From Balneolales bacterium (GTDB lineage: Bacteria; Bacteroidota; Rhodothermia; Balneolales; Natronogracilivirgulaceae): DNA of 14,187 nucleotides. The first letter of the stretch is position 1, and each line of letters opens with the position of its first letter. A model generated the notes under the pieces. It worked only from the letters and a program-made list of their open reading frames with translations, was not told where the DNA came from and ran no database searches. The stretch covers positions 1-14,187 of the forward strand of contig SKYW01000292.1 in the NCBI GenBank assembly GCA_007127695.1, given 5' to 3'. The translations under genes and the position numbers were made by a program. Shown here in pieces: positions 5,715-12,557 of the stretch.

Positions 5715-7844
5715 TTACCTGTCGTGGTTTTCCCGCGCCCAGAACATGTTGCTTCTGTCCACATCAGGAAGTGCTGTATCGGCATCGATTTCCACGTATG
5801 TGACATCACGGTATGGAACGATGAGCTCTGCCTGGCGCACGCCCTGCAGCCAAATGTCGACAGGAATGGTGTGTTCCGATACGGTATCGTCCTCCCGGGT
5901 CACCGTGAGATAAACCGGCATGGGCACCTCGCCTTCATCCCGGATGACAATGCGGGTGCCTTCGGCAACCTCTTCAACGGACGCGATTGCCTGGTTAAGG
6001 ACCCAGGTCTCATAATACCAGCTGTGCCAGAACCAGCTCAGGTCCCTGTCGCTTACACGCTCGAAGGTGCGGAAAAAATCCCACGGGTAGGCCTGCTTGA
6101 AAGCCCAATCATCGACAAAGGTCCGGTACGCTTCCCAAAAGACATCTTCTCCAAGCACTTTCCTGAGTGCCACCAGCACCGTTGCCGGCTTGCTGTAGGA
6201 TGCGACCCGAAAGTGATCCGGCGAATAGTGGTAGTCGGAGCGTCGCATCATGGGTCCTTCCTGTCCGCGACGTGCGGAGCCAAGGTATGTGGCCTGTCCG
6301 CGACGGTGCAGGTCACGGTCCGGATGGTAATCCAGAACGGCCTCGGATGTGCTGAACACGGTATTGCCCTCATCCAGCCAGCTGTAGCGGCGCTCATCGG
6401 TACTTACGATAAGCGGCACCCACATGTGGGCCAGCTCGTGGGCTGTGACACCGTACAAGGCCTGAGCCCCGCGAAGATTGTAGTCACCCATGATGGTCAT
6501 CATCGGGTACTCCATGCCGCCGCCGATGATTTCGGCACCTTCAACGGCCGTCATGTGAGGCCAGGGATAGAGAAATCCGGTCATTTCCGAAAGAAAGGAG
6601 ATGGCATGCTGCTGATACGCCGTCACTTCCGACCAGAGCGGGGCATCTTCCCGCCAGAACGTGTTGATCACCGTGTAGTCGTTCTGCCCGTCGCCATTCA
6701 GGTCACCGACCGAGGTGCGCGCCGCATCCCAGTGCGACTCCCGGGTTACGCTGAAAGCCACATCCCGAACGCTGCTTGCAAAGAAACGCCAGGCAAGCAT
6801 TCCGTTCGACCCGGATTCCCGCGCCGGCAGTGTTGCGCGTTCCTCTGCACCCGCCGTATACACGCGAAGGGGTTCGTCGCTTTCCCGGGCTTCCATCCAG
6901 CGTGAAAGAACGTGTGGATCCAGTACTTCCTCAGGGTTCTGCAGTTCGCCGGTTGCCATCACGAGCCACTCCTCCGGGACGTGAATGGTCAGGTTGTATT
7001 CGGCAAAACCGTGATAGAATTCCGCCTGTCCGAGATAGGGATCCGGATGCCAGCCTACTACATCGTCATAGACGACCATATGCGGATACCAGTAGCCCAG
7101 GTAGAACAGGTTGTCGCGGCTGTGGCCCATCCGTCCGCTCGCACCCCGCTGAGGGATCAGGAATTCGTAGTCGATCTCAATTTTGGCAGTTTCACCGGCA
7201 CCGACTGGTCTGTCGAGCCAGAAGGACATCCTGGTGCCGTTCACGGTATACCTGTTCCGGGAAACCTGCTCATCGTCGTAGTCCGTCCCGTTTACAACGA
7301 CACGATGCAGCTGTATGCCTCCGGTGATTTCGGCTGGACGGTTACGCATCACTCCCTCGGCATGGTGGTTCTGGACCAGTTCCAGATGCATGCGGCGCAG
7401 CGTGTCCGGCGAATTGTTGTGCCAGGTTATCTTTGCCGTGGCCGAAAGCTTGCGGGCTTCGGGATCGAGCGTGGCTTCAATATCATACTCGGCGAACTGC
7501 TGCCAGTAGTTTTCACCGGGCTGTCCCTCAGGACTGCGGTTGTCGCGCATGACGGAAAGCTGATATCCACGAGGGGGAATTACCTCCCGCGGAAGGGGAC
7601 GCTCGGGCAAGTGATGATCCGGAACATCCTGGATACCGTTGGTGCCATGAGTGTCGGTGGTGCTCCGAATACCGGAAGTGCCGGATGGATCGGAGGCGCT
7701 CAGATTATTTGCAATGCCGGGAGTATTGGATGCGCCCGGGTTATCGACCGCGACTGCTTCATTGATCGCACTGCCGGGGGAACATGAGAACAAAATCAAT
7801 GCAGAAAGGATGATGGTCAGAGAAGATGTACGAGTGAGTAGCAT
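5715..7844 (-). CDS. M1 family metallopeptidase, predicted lipoprotein
   Basis: A 709-residue zinc aminopeptidase-type enzyme. The N-terminus has a lipoprotein signal with lipobox LFSC (18-21, lipidated C21), so it is exported and membrane-anchored. A low-complexity linker (about 34-76) follows, then an N-terminal beta domain (about 110-320) and the thermolysin-like catalytic domain. The catalytic signature is complete: HELAH (H469, E470, H473) and the third zinc ligand E492 after exactly 18 residues. The substrate-recognition GxMEN motif appears as GGGMEYP (441-447), a variant seen in this branch. Y550 in ASYSKP is the likely transition-state tyrosine. The C-terminal part (about 570-709) is helical and then beta-rich. 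Start ATG is at 7842-7844. It probably releases N-terminal residues from peptides taken up as nutrients. The 81-bp gap before it and 41-bp gap after it allow, but do not prove, an operon. Confidence 0.97.
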   Translation of the reverse strand: MLLTRTSSLTIILSALILFSCSPGSAINEAVAVDNPGASNTPGIANNLSASDPSGTSGIRSTTDTHGTNGIQDVPDHHLPERPLPREVIPPRGYQLSVMRDNRSPEGQPGENYWQQFAEYDIEATLDPEARKLSATAKITWHNNSPDTLRRMHLELVQNHHAEGVMRNRPAEITGGIQLHRVVVNGTDYDDEQVSRNRYTVNGTRMSFWLDRPVGAGETAKIEIDYEFLIPQRGASGRMGHSRDNLFYLGYWYPHMVVYDDVVGWHPDPYLGQAEFYHGFAEYNLTIHVPEEWLVMATGELQNPEEVLDPHVLSRWMEARESDEPLRVYTAGAEERATLPARESGSNGMLAWRFFASSVRDVAFSVTRESHWDAARTSVGDLNGDGQNDYTVINTFWREDAPLWSEVTAYQQHAISFLSEMTGFLYPWPHMTAVEGAEIIGGGMEYPMMTIMGDYNLRGAQALYGVTAHELAHMWVPLIVSTDERRYSWLDEGNTVFSTSEAVLDYHPDRDLHRRGQATYLGSARRGQEGPMMRRSDYHYSPDHFRVASYSKPATVLVALRKVLGEDVFWEAYRTFVDDWAFKQAYPWDFFRTFERVSDRDLSWFWHSWYYETWVLNQAIASVEEVAEGTRIVIRDEGEVPMPVYLTVTREDDTVSEHTIPVDIWLQGVRQAELIVPYRDVTYVEIDADTALPDVDRSNMFWARENHDR
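7617..7745 (-). repeat. Degenerate repeat-bearing linker after the lipoprotein anchor
   Basis: Residues 34-76 of the M1 peptidase are rich in G, S, T, N, D and P and contain three loose copies of a D-x-x-G-[TA]-[SN]-...-G-I pattern: DNPGASNTPGI, DPSGTSGI and DTHGTNGI. It probably forms a flexible tether between the lipid anchor and the enzyme. The copies have diverged at DNA level, so this is not a recent expansion. Confidence 0.5.
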
Positions 7845-7925
7845 ACGTGATGATGGATAGAGGTGCAGATTGAATGGAATGGTAAAATAGCAAAAAAATC
7901 AAATGATGCAGATCACACCGCGATA

Positions 7926-8696
7926 TTACTCCGATTCGTAAATGTCGTCTGGATCCGTATCCGCCAGTTCCACGAGAAAATCGGCAAGGTTCCGCGAGCA
8001 GGCCTCCAGGAACCGGGCGCCTTTTTCAGCCGTCGCGAGTTCGGGGTTTCCGACACCGGTGTCATCCGTGATCTCGCTCCATTCGCGCGGAGTCCAGACC
8101 CACCCTTCCTTCATCGCTTTGAGGCGGAATTTGCGCTCGTGTCCGTCCCCGGCCTCCGATAATGGCCGCACCAGATCAGGGCGGATGTGCATCACTGCGC
8201 TGGTTTCGAATTCACCGGCATGGTCGCCCGGTTCCGTGAAATACTCATTCCAGTCCGCCGCACGATACCAGTCCGCCGCCAGAAGCAGGATCCCCAGGTC
8301 CGGCTGCAATTCACGGATCATCTGCCGGAAATTGTTGCCGCCATGGCCATTCAGCACCAGCAGCTTGCGGATGCCCTGTCCCTCCAGCGACCGGGCGATA
8401 TCCCCCAGCACCGCCTCCTGGGTGGATGGATTCATGTTGACGGCAAACGGCAGATCCAGCATCCCGGTCTGCACACCAAATGGTACCGCCGGGAGGATGG
8501 CAACCCGCGCTCCCTTCTCCCACGCCAAACGTCCGGCTTCCGATGCCACATATTCAGATTCCATATTATCGGTAGCATAGGGCAGATGGTAGTTGTGCGG
8601 CTCGGTGGCCCCCCACGGAAGCACGGCCACGTCATAGGTGAATTCCTTGACGGTTTTCCAGTTCGTCTCAGCGATCAGCCACGGTTTTTCAGTCAT
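7926..8696 (-). CDS. Creatininase family amidohydrolase
   Basis: A 256-residue member of the creatininase fold (creatinine amidohydrolase, ArfB, MftE and relatives): metal-dependent hydrolases that open cyclic amides or cleave formamide or peptide bonds. Metal-site motifs are complete: WGATEPHNYHLPYATD (28-43, with E32, H34 and D43), NGHGGNN (116-122, H118) and DHAGEFETS (158-166). The true substrate cannot be read from sequence; the variant EPHNYH instead of EQHGPH marks it as distinct from classical creatininase. I prefer ATG 8694-8696 (MTEKPWLIAETNW) because the conserved domain begins there and GAAGAA lies just upstream. The alternative GTG at 8775-8777 would add 27 non-conserved residues but overlaps the upstream stop as GTGA. 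It very probably forms a transcription unit with the YjbQ-family gene before it. Confidence 0.93.
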   Translation of the reverse strand: MTEKPWLIAETNWKTVKEFTYDVAVLPWGATEPHNYHLPYATDNMESEYVASEAGRLAWEKGARVAILPAVPFGVQTGMLDLPFAVNMNPSTQEAVLGDIARSLEGQGIRKLLVLNGHGGNNFRQMIRELQPDLGILLLAADWYRAADWNEYFTEPGDHAGEFETSAVMHIRPDLVRPLSEAGDGHERKFRLKAMKEGWVWTPREWSEITDDTGVGNPELATAEKGARFLEACSRNLADFLVELADTDPDDIYESE

Positions 8697-8773
8697 GATT
8701 TCTTCAGATTGAGGGTGGGTCTGTTGCGAAAAAACCTGTCCCGGAATATACGCGCTTCCACCAAAATCCGGGT

Positions 8774-9196
8774 TCACTCTTTTCCGATCACCTGGACCAC
8801 AACGTGCCGGTCCCTTGGACGGTTGTCATGATCCAGCACCACAATCTGCTGCCACGTGCCCAGGATGCACCGGCCATCACGCACGGGAACGGTAATCCCC
8901 GGCCCCATGAACGTCGACCGTATATGGGAAAAGCCGTTATCATCACCCCACGTCTGCGAATGGTGCGACCGCATGTTTTCGGAGGCAAATTCCTCCAGTT
9001 TCTCCTGGATATCCTTCACCAGGGCAGGTTCATACTCCATGGTGGATATGGACGCTGTGGATCCGACAGCGAAAATGTGGCAAAAACCCTCGCCGATCCC
9101 GGATTCATCGACAATGGCCTGAACCCTTGAGGTAAGGTCGTGGATGTCGGAAAAACCCCGGGTGTCAATATGGATGTCTCTTGTTACGATAAGCAT
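8774..9196 (-). CDS. YjbQ family (UPF0047) protein, putative secondary thiamine-phosphate synthase
   Basis: A 140-residue single-domain protein of the YjbQ/UPF0047 family. E. coli YjbQ has been reported to have weak thiamine-phosphate synthase activity, but the physiological role is not settled. Family landmarks are GFCHIFAVGSTASIS (37-51), MEYEPALVKDI (53-63), GFSHIRS (88-94, H91), MGPGITVPV (97-105) and LGTWQQIVVLDHDNRPRDR (112-130). The GST at 45-47 and YE at 55-56 replace the HTT and NE of the E. coli-like branch. ATG 9194-9196 is supported by GGAG on the - strand at 9204-9207, with a 7-nt spacer. A TAATAT at 9230-9235 on the same strand could be a -10 element, but no matching -35 is seen. 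It is the first gene of the - strand run and is divergent from gdhA. Confidence 0.93.
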   Translation of the reverse strand: MLIVTRDIHIDTRGFSDIHDLTSRVQAIVDESGIGEGFCHIFAVGSTASISTMEYEPALVKDIQEKLEEFASENMRSHHSQTWGDDNGFSHIRSTFMGPGITVPVRDGRCILGTWQQIVVLDHDNRPRDRHVVVQVIGKE

Positions 9197-9474
9197 GGCG
9201 ATTCTCCACGATTATGAAATGTTTGTTGAATATTATGAGTATTTTGCCGGATGCTGGATTATTTCACTGTTTATTCAAACGGATACAGCTCTGCAACAGC
9301 TCCCTTAAAAATAGGGCAATTCACCGGGTGGACCCAAACCATTTCCTGATTCAGCTAAATTCGAACTCCTGCAAGATATGCCTTTGTCTAATGACTAATG
9401 CCGGCTCACCTGGATGGTAACTTTTTTGAATGCAGACAACGATCAGACTGTGATTATTTAAAACCCCAAAGGTT
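9197..9474. other. Divergent intergenic region between the YjbQ-family gene and gdhA
   Basis: This 278-bp A+T-rich gap must hold promoters for two divergent genes. A possible -10 TAATAT for the - strand gene is at 9230-9235. A tiny inverted repeat CCCT/AGGG flanks an A-rich loop near 9301-9315. On the gdhA side there is a T-run and TTTG at 9425-9428 and an A+T-rich patch at 9451-9463, but no hexamer pair I would call a promoter. An open frame of 68 codons at 9214-9420 (+) shows no recognisable domain and its codon use is unlike the neighbours. Confidence 0.5.
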
Positions 9475-10836
9475 ATGAGCAACCCTATCGAATCCGAAAT
9501 CAATGCCTTCATGGACGAGGTGAAGGCCAAAAATCCCAATGAAACCGAATTTCTGCAGTCTGTGCGGGAAGTTGCCGAGATCACCATCCCGTACATGGAG
9601 GAACATCCCAGGTACAAGGAGGCCAATATTCTGCATCGCCTGGTCGAGCCAGAGCGCGTGATCATGTTCCGGGTGCCTTGGGTGGACCGCACCGGACGCA
9701 TCCAGGTCAACCGTGGCTACCGGGTCCAGTTCAGCTCGGCCATCGGGCCCTACAAGGGTGGACTCCGCTTCCACCCGTCTGTCAACCTGAGCATCCTCAA
9801 GTTCCTTGGATTCGAGCAGATCTTCAAGAACGCCCTGACCACACTGCCGCTCGGCGGCGCCAAGGGCGGGTCCGATTTCGACCCCAAGGGAAAATCCGAC
9901 CGCGAAGTGATGAAATTCTGTCAGAGCTTCATGACCGAGCTTCACCGGCACATCAGCAAGTACACAGACATCCCGGCAGGAGATATCGGCGTTGGAAAGC
10001 GGGAAATCGGGTACCTTTTTGGGCAGTACAAGCGCCTGGAGAACGAATTCACCGGCGTGCTCACCGGTAAGGACCTGAACTGGGGCGGCTCCCTCATCCG
10101 TCCGGAAGCAACCGGGTACGGCGCCGTCTACTTCATGGTAGAAATGCTCAAAACGGCCAAAGATGATTTCAAGGGCAAGCGCGTTGCTGTCTCCGGTTCC
10201 GGCAACGTGGCACAGTTCACCACGGAAAAGATCATCGAGCTGAAAGGTAAAGTCATCACGGTATCAGATTCTTCGGGATATATCTATGCTGAAGACGGAC
10301 TGACTACCGACCACCTGAAATTCATGATGGAGCTCAAGAATCAGGACCGCGGACGAGTCAGCGAGATGGCGGAGAAATTCAGCGGACTTGTCTATTATGA
10401 AGACGAACCTGCCTGGAACCTGCCCGGTGAAGTGGATGTGGTTATTCCGTGTGCCACCCAGAATGAACTCGGTGAGGAGGATGCCCGAAAACTGGTTGAA
10501 AAAGGTGTACGTTTTGTCGGAGAAGGCGCCAACATGCCCTGTACCACCGAGGCGGTCCACCTGTTCCAGAAGAAGAAGGTGCTTTTCGGACCCGGCAAGG
10601 CCGTCAATGCTGGCGGCGTGGCGGCATCCGGACTCGAAATGGCACAGAACGCCTTGCGGCTCCGGTGGGAGCGGGAAAAAGTGGATGAAAAGCTGCTCTA
10701 CATCATGAGAAATATTCATGCGCAGTGCGTCCGCTACGGCGAGAACAAGCACGGCGAGATAGACTATGTGAAAGGGGCAAACCTGGCGGGCTTTATCAAG
10801 GTGGCTGACGCCATGATAGACCAGGGCGCGGTGTAA
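9475..10836 (+). CDS. gdhA: Glutamate dehydrogenase, NADP-type (hexameric)
   Basis: This enzyme interconverts 2-oxoglutarate plus ammonium and L-glutamate; the NADP(H) form mainly assimilates ammonium in the cytoplasm. At 453 residues it matches the length of the E. coli-type 50-kDa enzyme. The substrate domain shows GPYKGGLRFHPSV (K94), LGGAKGGSDFDPKGKS (catalytic K130) and PAGDIGVG (catalytic D170). The nucleotide-binding domain has SGSGNVA (240-246), and the second strand ends in SDSSG (264-268), the serine-type motif typical of NADP-specific enzymes rather than an acidic NAD-type residue. The last part has GEGANMPCTTEA and GPGKAVNAGGVAASGLEM. The start ATG at 9475 gives the normal N-terminus; only a weak AAAGG lies close upstream. 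It stands alone: divergent from the YjbQ-family gene and convergent with the deacetylase gene, whose stop is 9 bp away. Confidence 0.98.
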   Translation: MSNPIESEINAFMDEVKAKNPNETEFLQSVREVAEITIPYMEEHPRYKEANILHRLVEPERVIMFRVPWVDRTGRIQVNRGYRVQFSSAIGPYKGGLRFHPSVNLSILKFLGFEQIFKNALTTLPLGGAKGGSDFDPKGKSDREVMKFCQSFMTELHRHISKYTDIPAGDIGVGKREIGYLFGQYKRLENEFTGVLTGKDLNWGGSLIRPEATGYGAVYFMVEMLKTAKDDFKGKRVAVSGSGNVAQFTTEKIIELKGKVITVSDSSGYIYAEDGLTTDHLKFMMELKNQDRGRVSEMAEKFSGLVYYEDEPAWNLPGEVDVVIPCATQNELGEEDARKLVEKGVRFVGEGANMPCTTEAVHLFQKKKVLFGPGKAVNAGGVAASGLEMAQNALRLRWEREKVDEKLLYIMRNIHAQCVRYGENKHGEIDYVKGANLAGFIKVADAMIDQGAV

Positions 10837-10845
10837 AAAACAGCA

Positions 10846-11994
10846 TCAATCCGCATCCACCCGCTTTATCCATATCAGGTACCCGTCCGATACAAACCGG
10901 TAGATTCCCCTTTCTTTTTGGGTCACGGTAAATGACAGGGCGCGATGGTCGATGGGATGATGATTCTCCAGATAGGCCGTAATATCAAAAATGAGTACCT
11001 GGCCGTCCCCGTCATCCTTGGACAGAAATGGTGCGGCGGCTTGGGTGTCATAATGCCTGCCGTCAAAAGCAGGACTTGCCGCACGGATGTAGAGAGTGCC
11101 CGGATCCAGCCGATGCGGGTTTTCAAAGTGAATGACAGACTGCCGTGATCCGTTCGGCTCGCGCATGGAGAGCGCGCGCGGTCCTGCCAGGGCGCCGGAC
11201 AGGTAGTCGAAGTAAAATTCACGGCCCGTTTCCCGTGTGATCAGAATGCGAGGGATCAGGGTGGATTGTCCGTCCCAGTATCCGGGATTCACCGTGTATT
11301 GCAACGGATACCGGGAGCGCATGGCCCGCATCACCGCCGGGGTGTAATGCCCGAATGGAAAGGCAAGAGAATGGAGCTTGTTGTCCGTGATTTCCGGTAT
11401 CTCCATCAGCCGTTCCGGTACCGTATCCAGTACCGCGATGATCTCAGGTCCGGATACCGGCATGCTGACGTGTCGATGGCCGTGTACCCCGATCAGATGG
11501 CCGCGGCCGGCCAGATCAGCCAACTGCGCGCTGGACATATGGGGATAGTGCGGGACATCAATCAGGGACGGGATGACGAAGAAAATACCGCGCAAGCCGT
11601 ACTCTTCCAGCAGATCGGCCGCCCTGAGCTGACTGACATGGCCGTCGTCGAAGGTGATGATGACTTTCTGGGGATCCGGTGTTCCCTGCAGGGGACCGCT
11701 ATCAGGCAAAAAACTGCGGAACCCGTTTTCCCGGAGATAATGCAGCATGTCCTCAAAACCCTCGTAGGTTTCATCAAGAGGACCGGGCGTGCGTGAGGAG
11801 GCTTCCTGATAAAACGTGTGGTAACACAGGACGGGAATGTTCCACCCGGTTGGATTTGCGGCTGGATTTGCGGCTGGTTTTGGGGAGGGACTTGCTTGAG
11901 GACTTGCGGCATACACACAGGGAGTACCGTAGCCGCCTGTTGCAACCACCAGCAGACTGAAAATCCACACCAGTAATGAGCCGCGGGATATCAT
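10846..11994 (-). CDS. Exported polysaccharide deacetylase (NodB homology, CE4 family)
   Basis: A 382-residue predicted secreted enzyme that removes acetyl groups from a polysaccharide such as peptidoglycan, chitin-like or exopolysaccharide; the substrate is not readable. The signal peptide (about 1-30, LLVWIFSLLVVATG, then a VYAA cleavage site) is followed by a Pro/Ala-rich linker (31-50). Next come IPVLCYHTF (53-61) and NodB motif 1, TFDDGH (114-119, base D116 and metal ligand D117). Motif 2 is HGHRH, with H171 and H175 spaced as metal ligands. Motif 3 is the variant FPFGHYTP (212-219). Residues about 240-382 form a beta-rich extension of unknown role, perhaps carbohydrate-binding. ATG 11992-11994 gives a standard signal peptide; another ATG at 11997-11999 is out of frame. 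A palindrome lies about 40 bp upstream. Confidence 0.94.
   Translation of the reverse strand: MISRGSLLVWIFSLLVVATGGYGTPCVYAASPQASPSPKPAANPAANPTGWNIPVLCYHTFYQEASSRTPGPLDETYEGFEDMLHYLRENGFRSFLPDSGPLQGTPDPQKVIITFDDGHVSQLRAADLLEEYGLRGIFFVIPSLIDVPHYPHMSSAQLADLAGRGHLIGVHGHRHVSMPVSGPEIIAVLDTVPERLMEIPEITDNKLHSLAFPFGHYTPAVMRAMRSRYPLQYTVNPGYWDGQSTLIPRILITRETGREFYFDYLSGALAGPRALSMREPNGSRQSVIHFENPHRLDPGTLYIRAASPAFDGRHYDTQAAAPFLSKDDGDGQVLIFDITAYLENHHPIDHRALSFTVTQKERGIYRFVSDGYLIWIKRVDAD
11851..11874 (-). repeat. Perfect 12-bp tandem duplication in the deacetylase linker
   Basis: TGGATTTGCGGC occurs twice in tandem on the + strand (11851-11862, 11863-11874), followed by a decayed third unit. It encodes AANPAANP (residues 41-48) in the linker between signal peptide and catalytic domain. 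Exact identity of the copies suggests recent slippage. The unit is a multiple of three, so copy number can vary without breaking the frame. Confidence 0.75.
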
Positions 11995-12236
11995 TTCATT
12001 TCCCGATTCTGTCTGTTTGTACTTTCAAGCGCGTTCACAACGCAAGTATTTTCTTAAGATACGTACATCCGATTTCAATTCAGAGCAACAACAACCGGCG
12101 AAACCGAAATCATCGCAATACGCTGTACAGCCCTCCACCGGATGAGAAAACATGAATGGAACGGCAGATGACTTGCATCGGTTCTGGGGTTCACAACAAG
12201 TAACAATCAGCAAATAACAACCAGCCAGTCACATTC
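11995..12236. other. Intergenic region upstream of the deacetylase gene
   Basis: This 242-bp A+T-richer gap precedes the deacetylase on the - strand and the small candidate gene on the + strand. It holds the palindrome at 12031-12043 and an imperfect direct repeat TAACAAYCAGC at 12201-12211 and 12215-12225. An open frame on the - strand at 12025-12213 would give a cysteine-rich 62-residue peptide, but it lacks any known pattern and I do not call it a gene. No hexamer pair stands out as a promoter. Confidence 0.5.
12020..12048. promoter_or_regulatory. Operator-like palindrome upstream of the deacetylase gene
   Basis: The core is GCGTTCACAACGC (12031-12043), a perfect 5-bp inverted repeat around a 3-bp centre, the size and style of a repressor operator. 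An outer pair, TACTT (12020-12024) and AAGTA (12044-12048), is also inverted but not symmetrically spaced. It lies 37 to 49 bp upstream of the deacetylase ATG, a suitable place for a transcription factor. No regulator gene is in the window, so the function is a guess. Confidence 0.3.
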
Positions 12237-12395
12237 ATGACACCTCTGCTCGCAACACTCCTTGGAATTCTGATACTGCTGCTTATCCTCCCGGTCGGGT
12301 GGATACGTGACCATCAGACAGACCGCAAAGAGCGCGTCGAAACCCCAACCGACTACGATGGCATGGGTACCTACAGCCGGTACATACGTCGCTAA
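12237..12395 (+). CDS. Candidate small single-pass membrane protein, 52 residues
   Basis: ATG at 12237 opens a frame of 52 codons ending in TAA at 12393-12395. The product begins MTPLLATLLGILILLLILPV, an unbroken hydrophobic stretch long enough for one transmembrane helix. WIRDHQTDRKERVE and a polar, tyrosine-containing tail (TYSRYIRR) follow. The helix-then-basic layout predicts a cytoplasmic tail. Third codon positions are mostly G or C, like the nearby genes and unlike the flanking noncoding DNA. There is no Shine-Dalgarno, but few genes here have one. It lies 162 bp before ppc on the same strand. I recognise no family. The main alternative is a chance open frame; a longer frame on the opposite strand (12207-12695) covers it but runs into ppc and looks spurious. 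Confidence 0.45.
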   Translation: MTPLLATLLGILILLLILPVGWIRDHQTDRKERVETPTDYDGMGTYSRYIRR

Positions 12396-12473
12396 TCGCA
12401 CAGTATGTTGGTTCTCTGCCGTTAAACTGCCTGTATGAAGCCAACTGGTAACGAATAGCTGAAATTTCGTAAT

Positions 12474-12502
12474 TTGAGTCGACCAAGCAGGGATGCTATC
12501 GT
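12474..12502 (+). promoter_or_regulatory. Possible sigma70-type promoter for ppc
   Basis: TTGAGT (12474-12479) and TATCGT (12497-12502) are separated by 17 bp. Each matches the -35 and -10 consensus at four of six positions. Transcription would start near 12510, giving a leader of about 48 nt before the ppc ATG. Members of the Bacteroidota use a different promoter consensus, which is not clearly present here, so this is weak. Confidence 0.25.
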
Positions 12503-12557
12503 ATATTGACATTCCTGCACTCGGAAACCTCTCAACACTCGGCCGAATTACAAACCC

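Noticed and set aside
5697..7787. Two long + strand open frames (5697-6905 and 6912-7787) opposite the M1 peptidase
   Set aside because: The - strand gene carries a complete zinc-peptidase signature across this span. The opposite frames lack domains and mirror its codon bias.
9214..9420. 68-codon frame in the gdhA upstream region
   Set aside because: Low G+C at third positions, no domain, no Shine-Dalgarno, and it occupies the place where divergent promoters are expected. A real short gene is not fully excluded.
12025..12213. 62-codon cysteine-rich frame on the - strand
   Set aside because: The cysteines do not form a recognised spacing. The frame lies across the probable deacetylase promoter and has no start signal.
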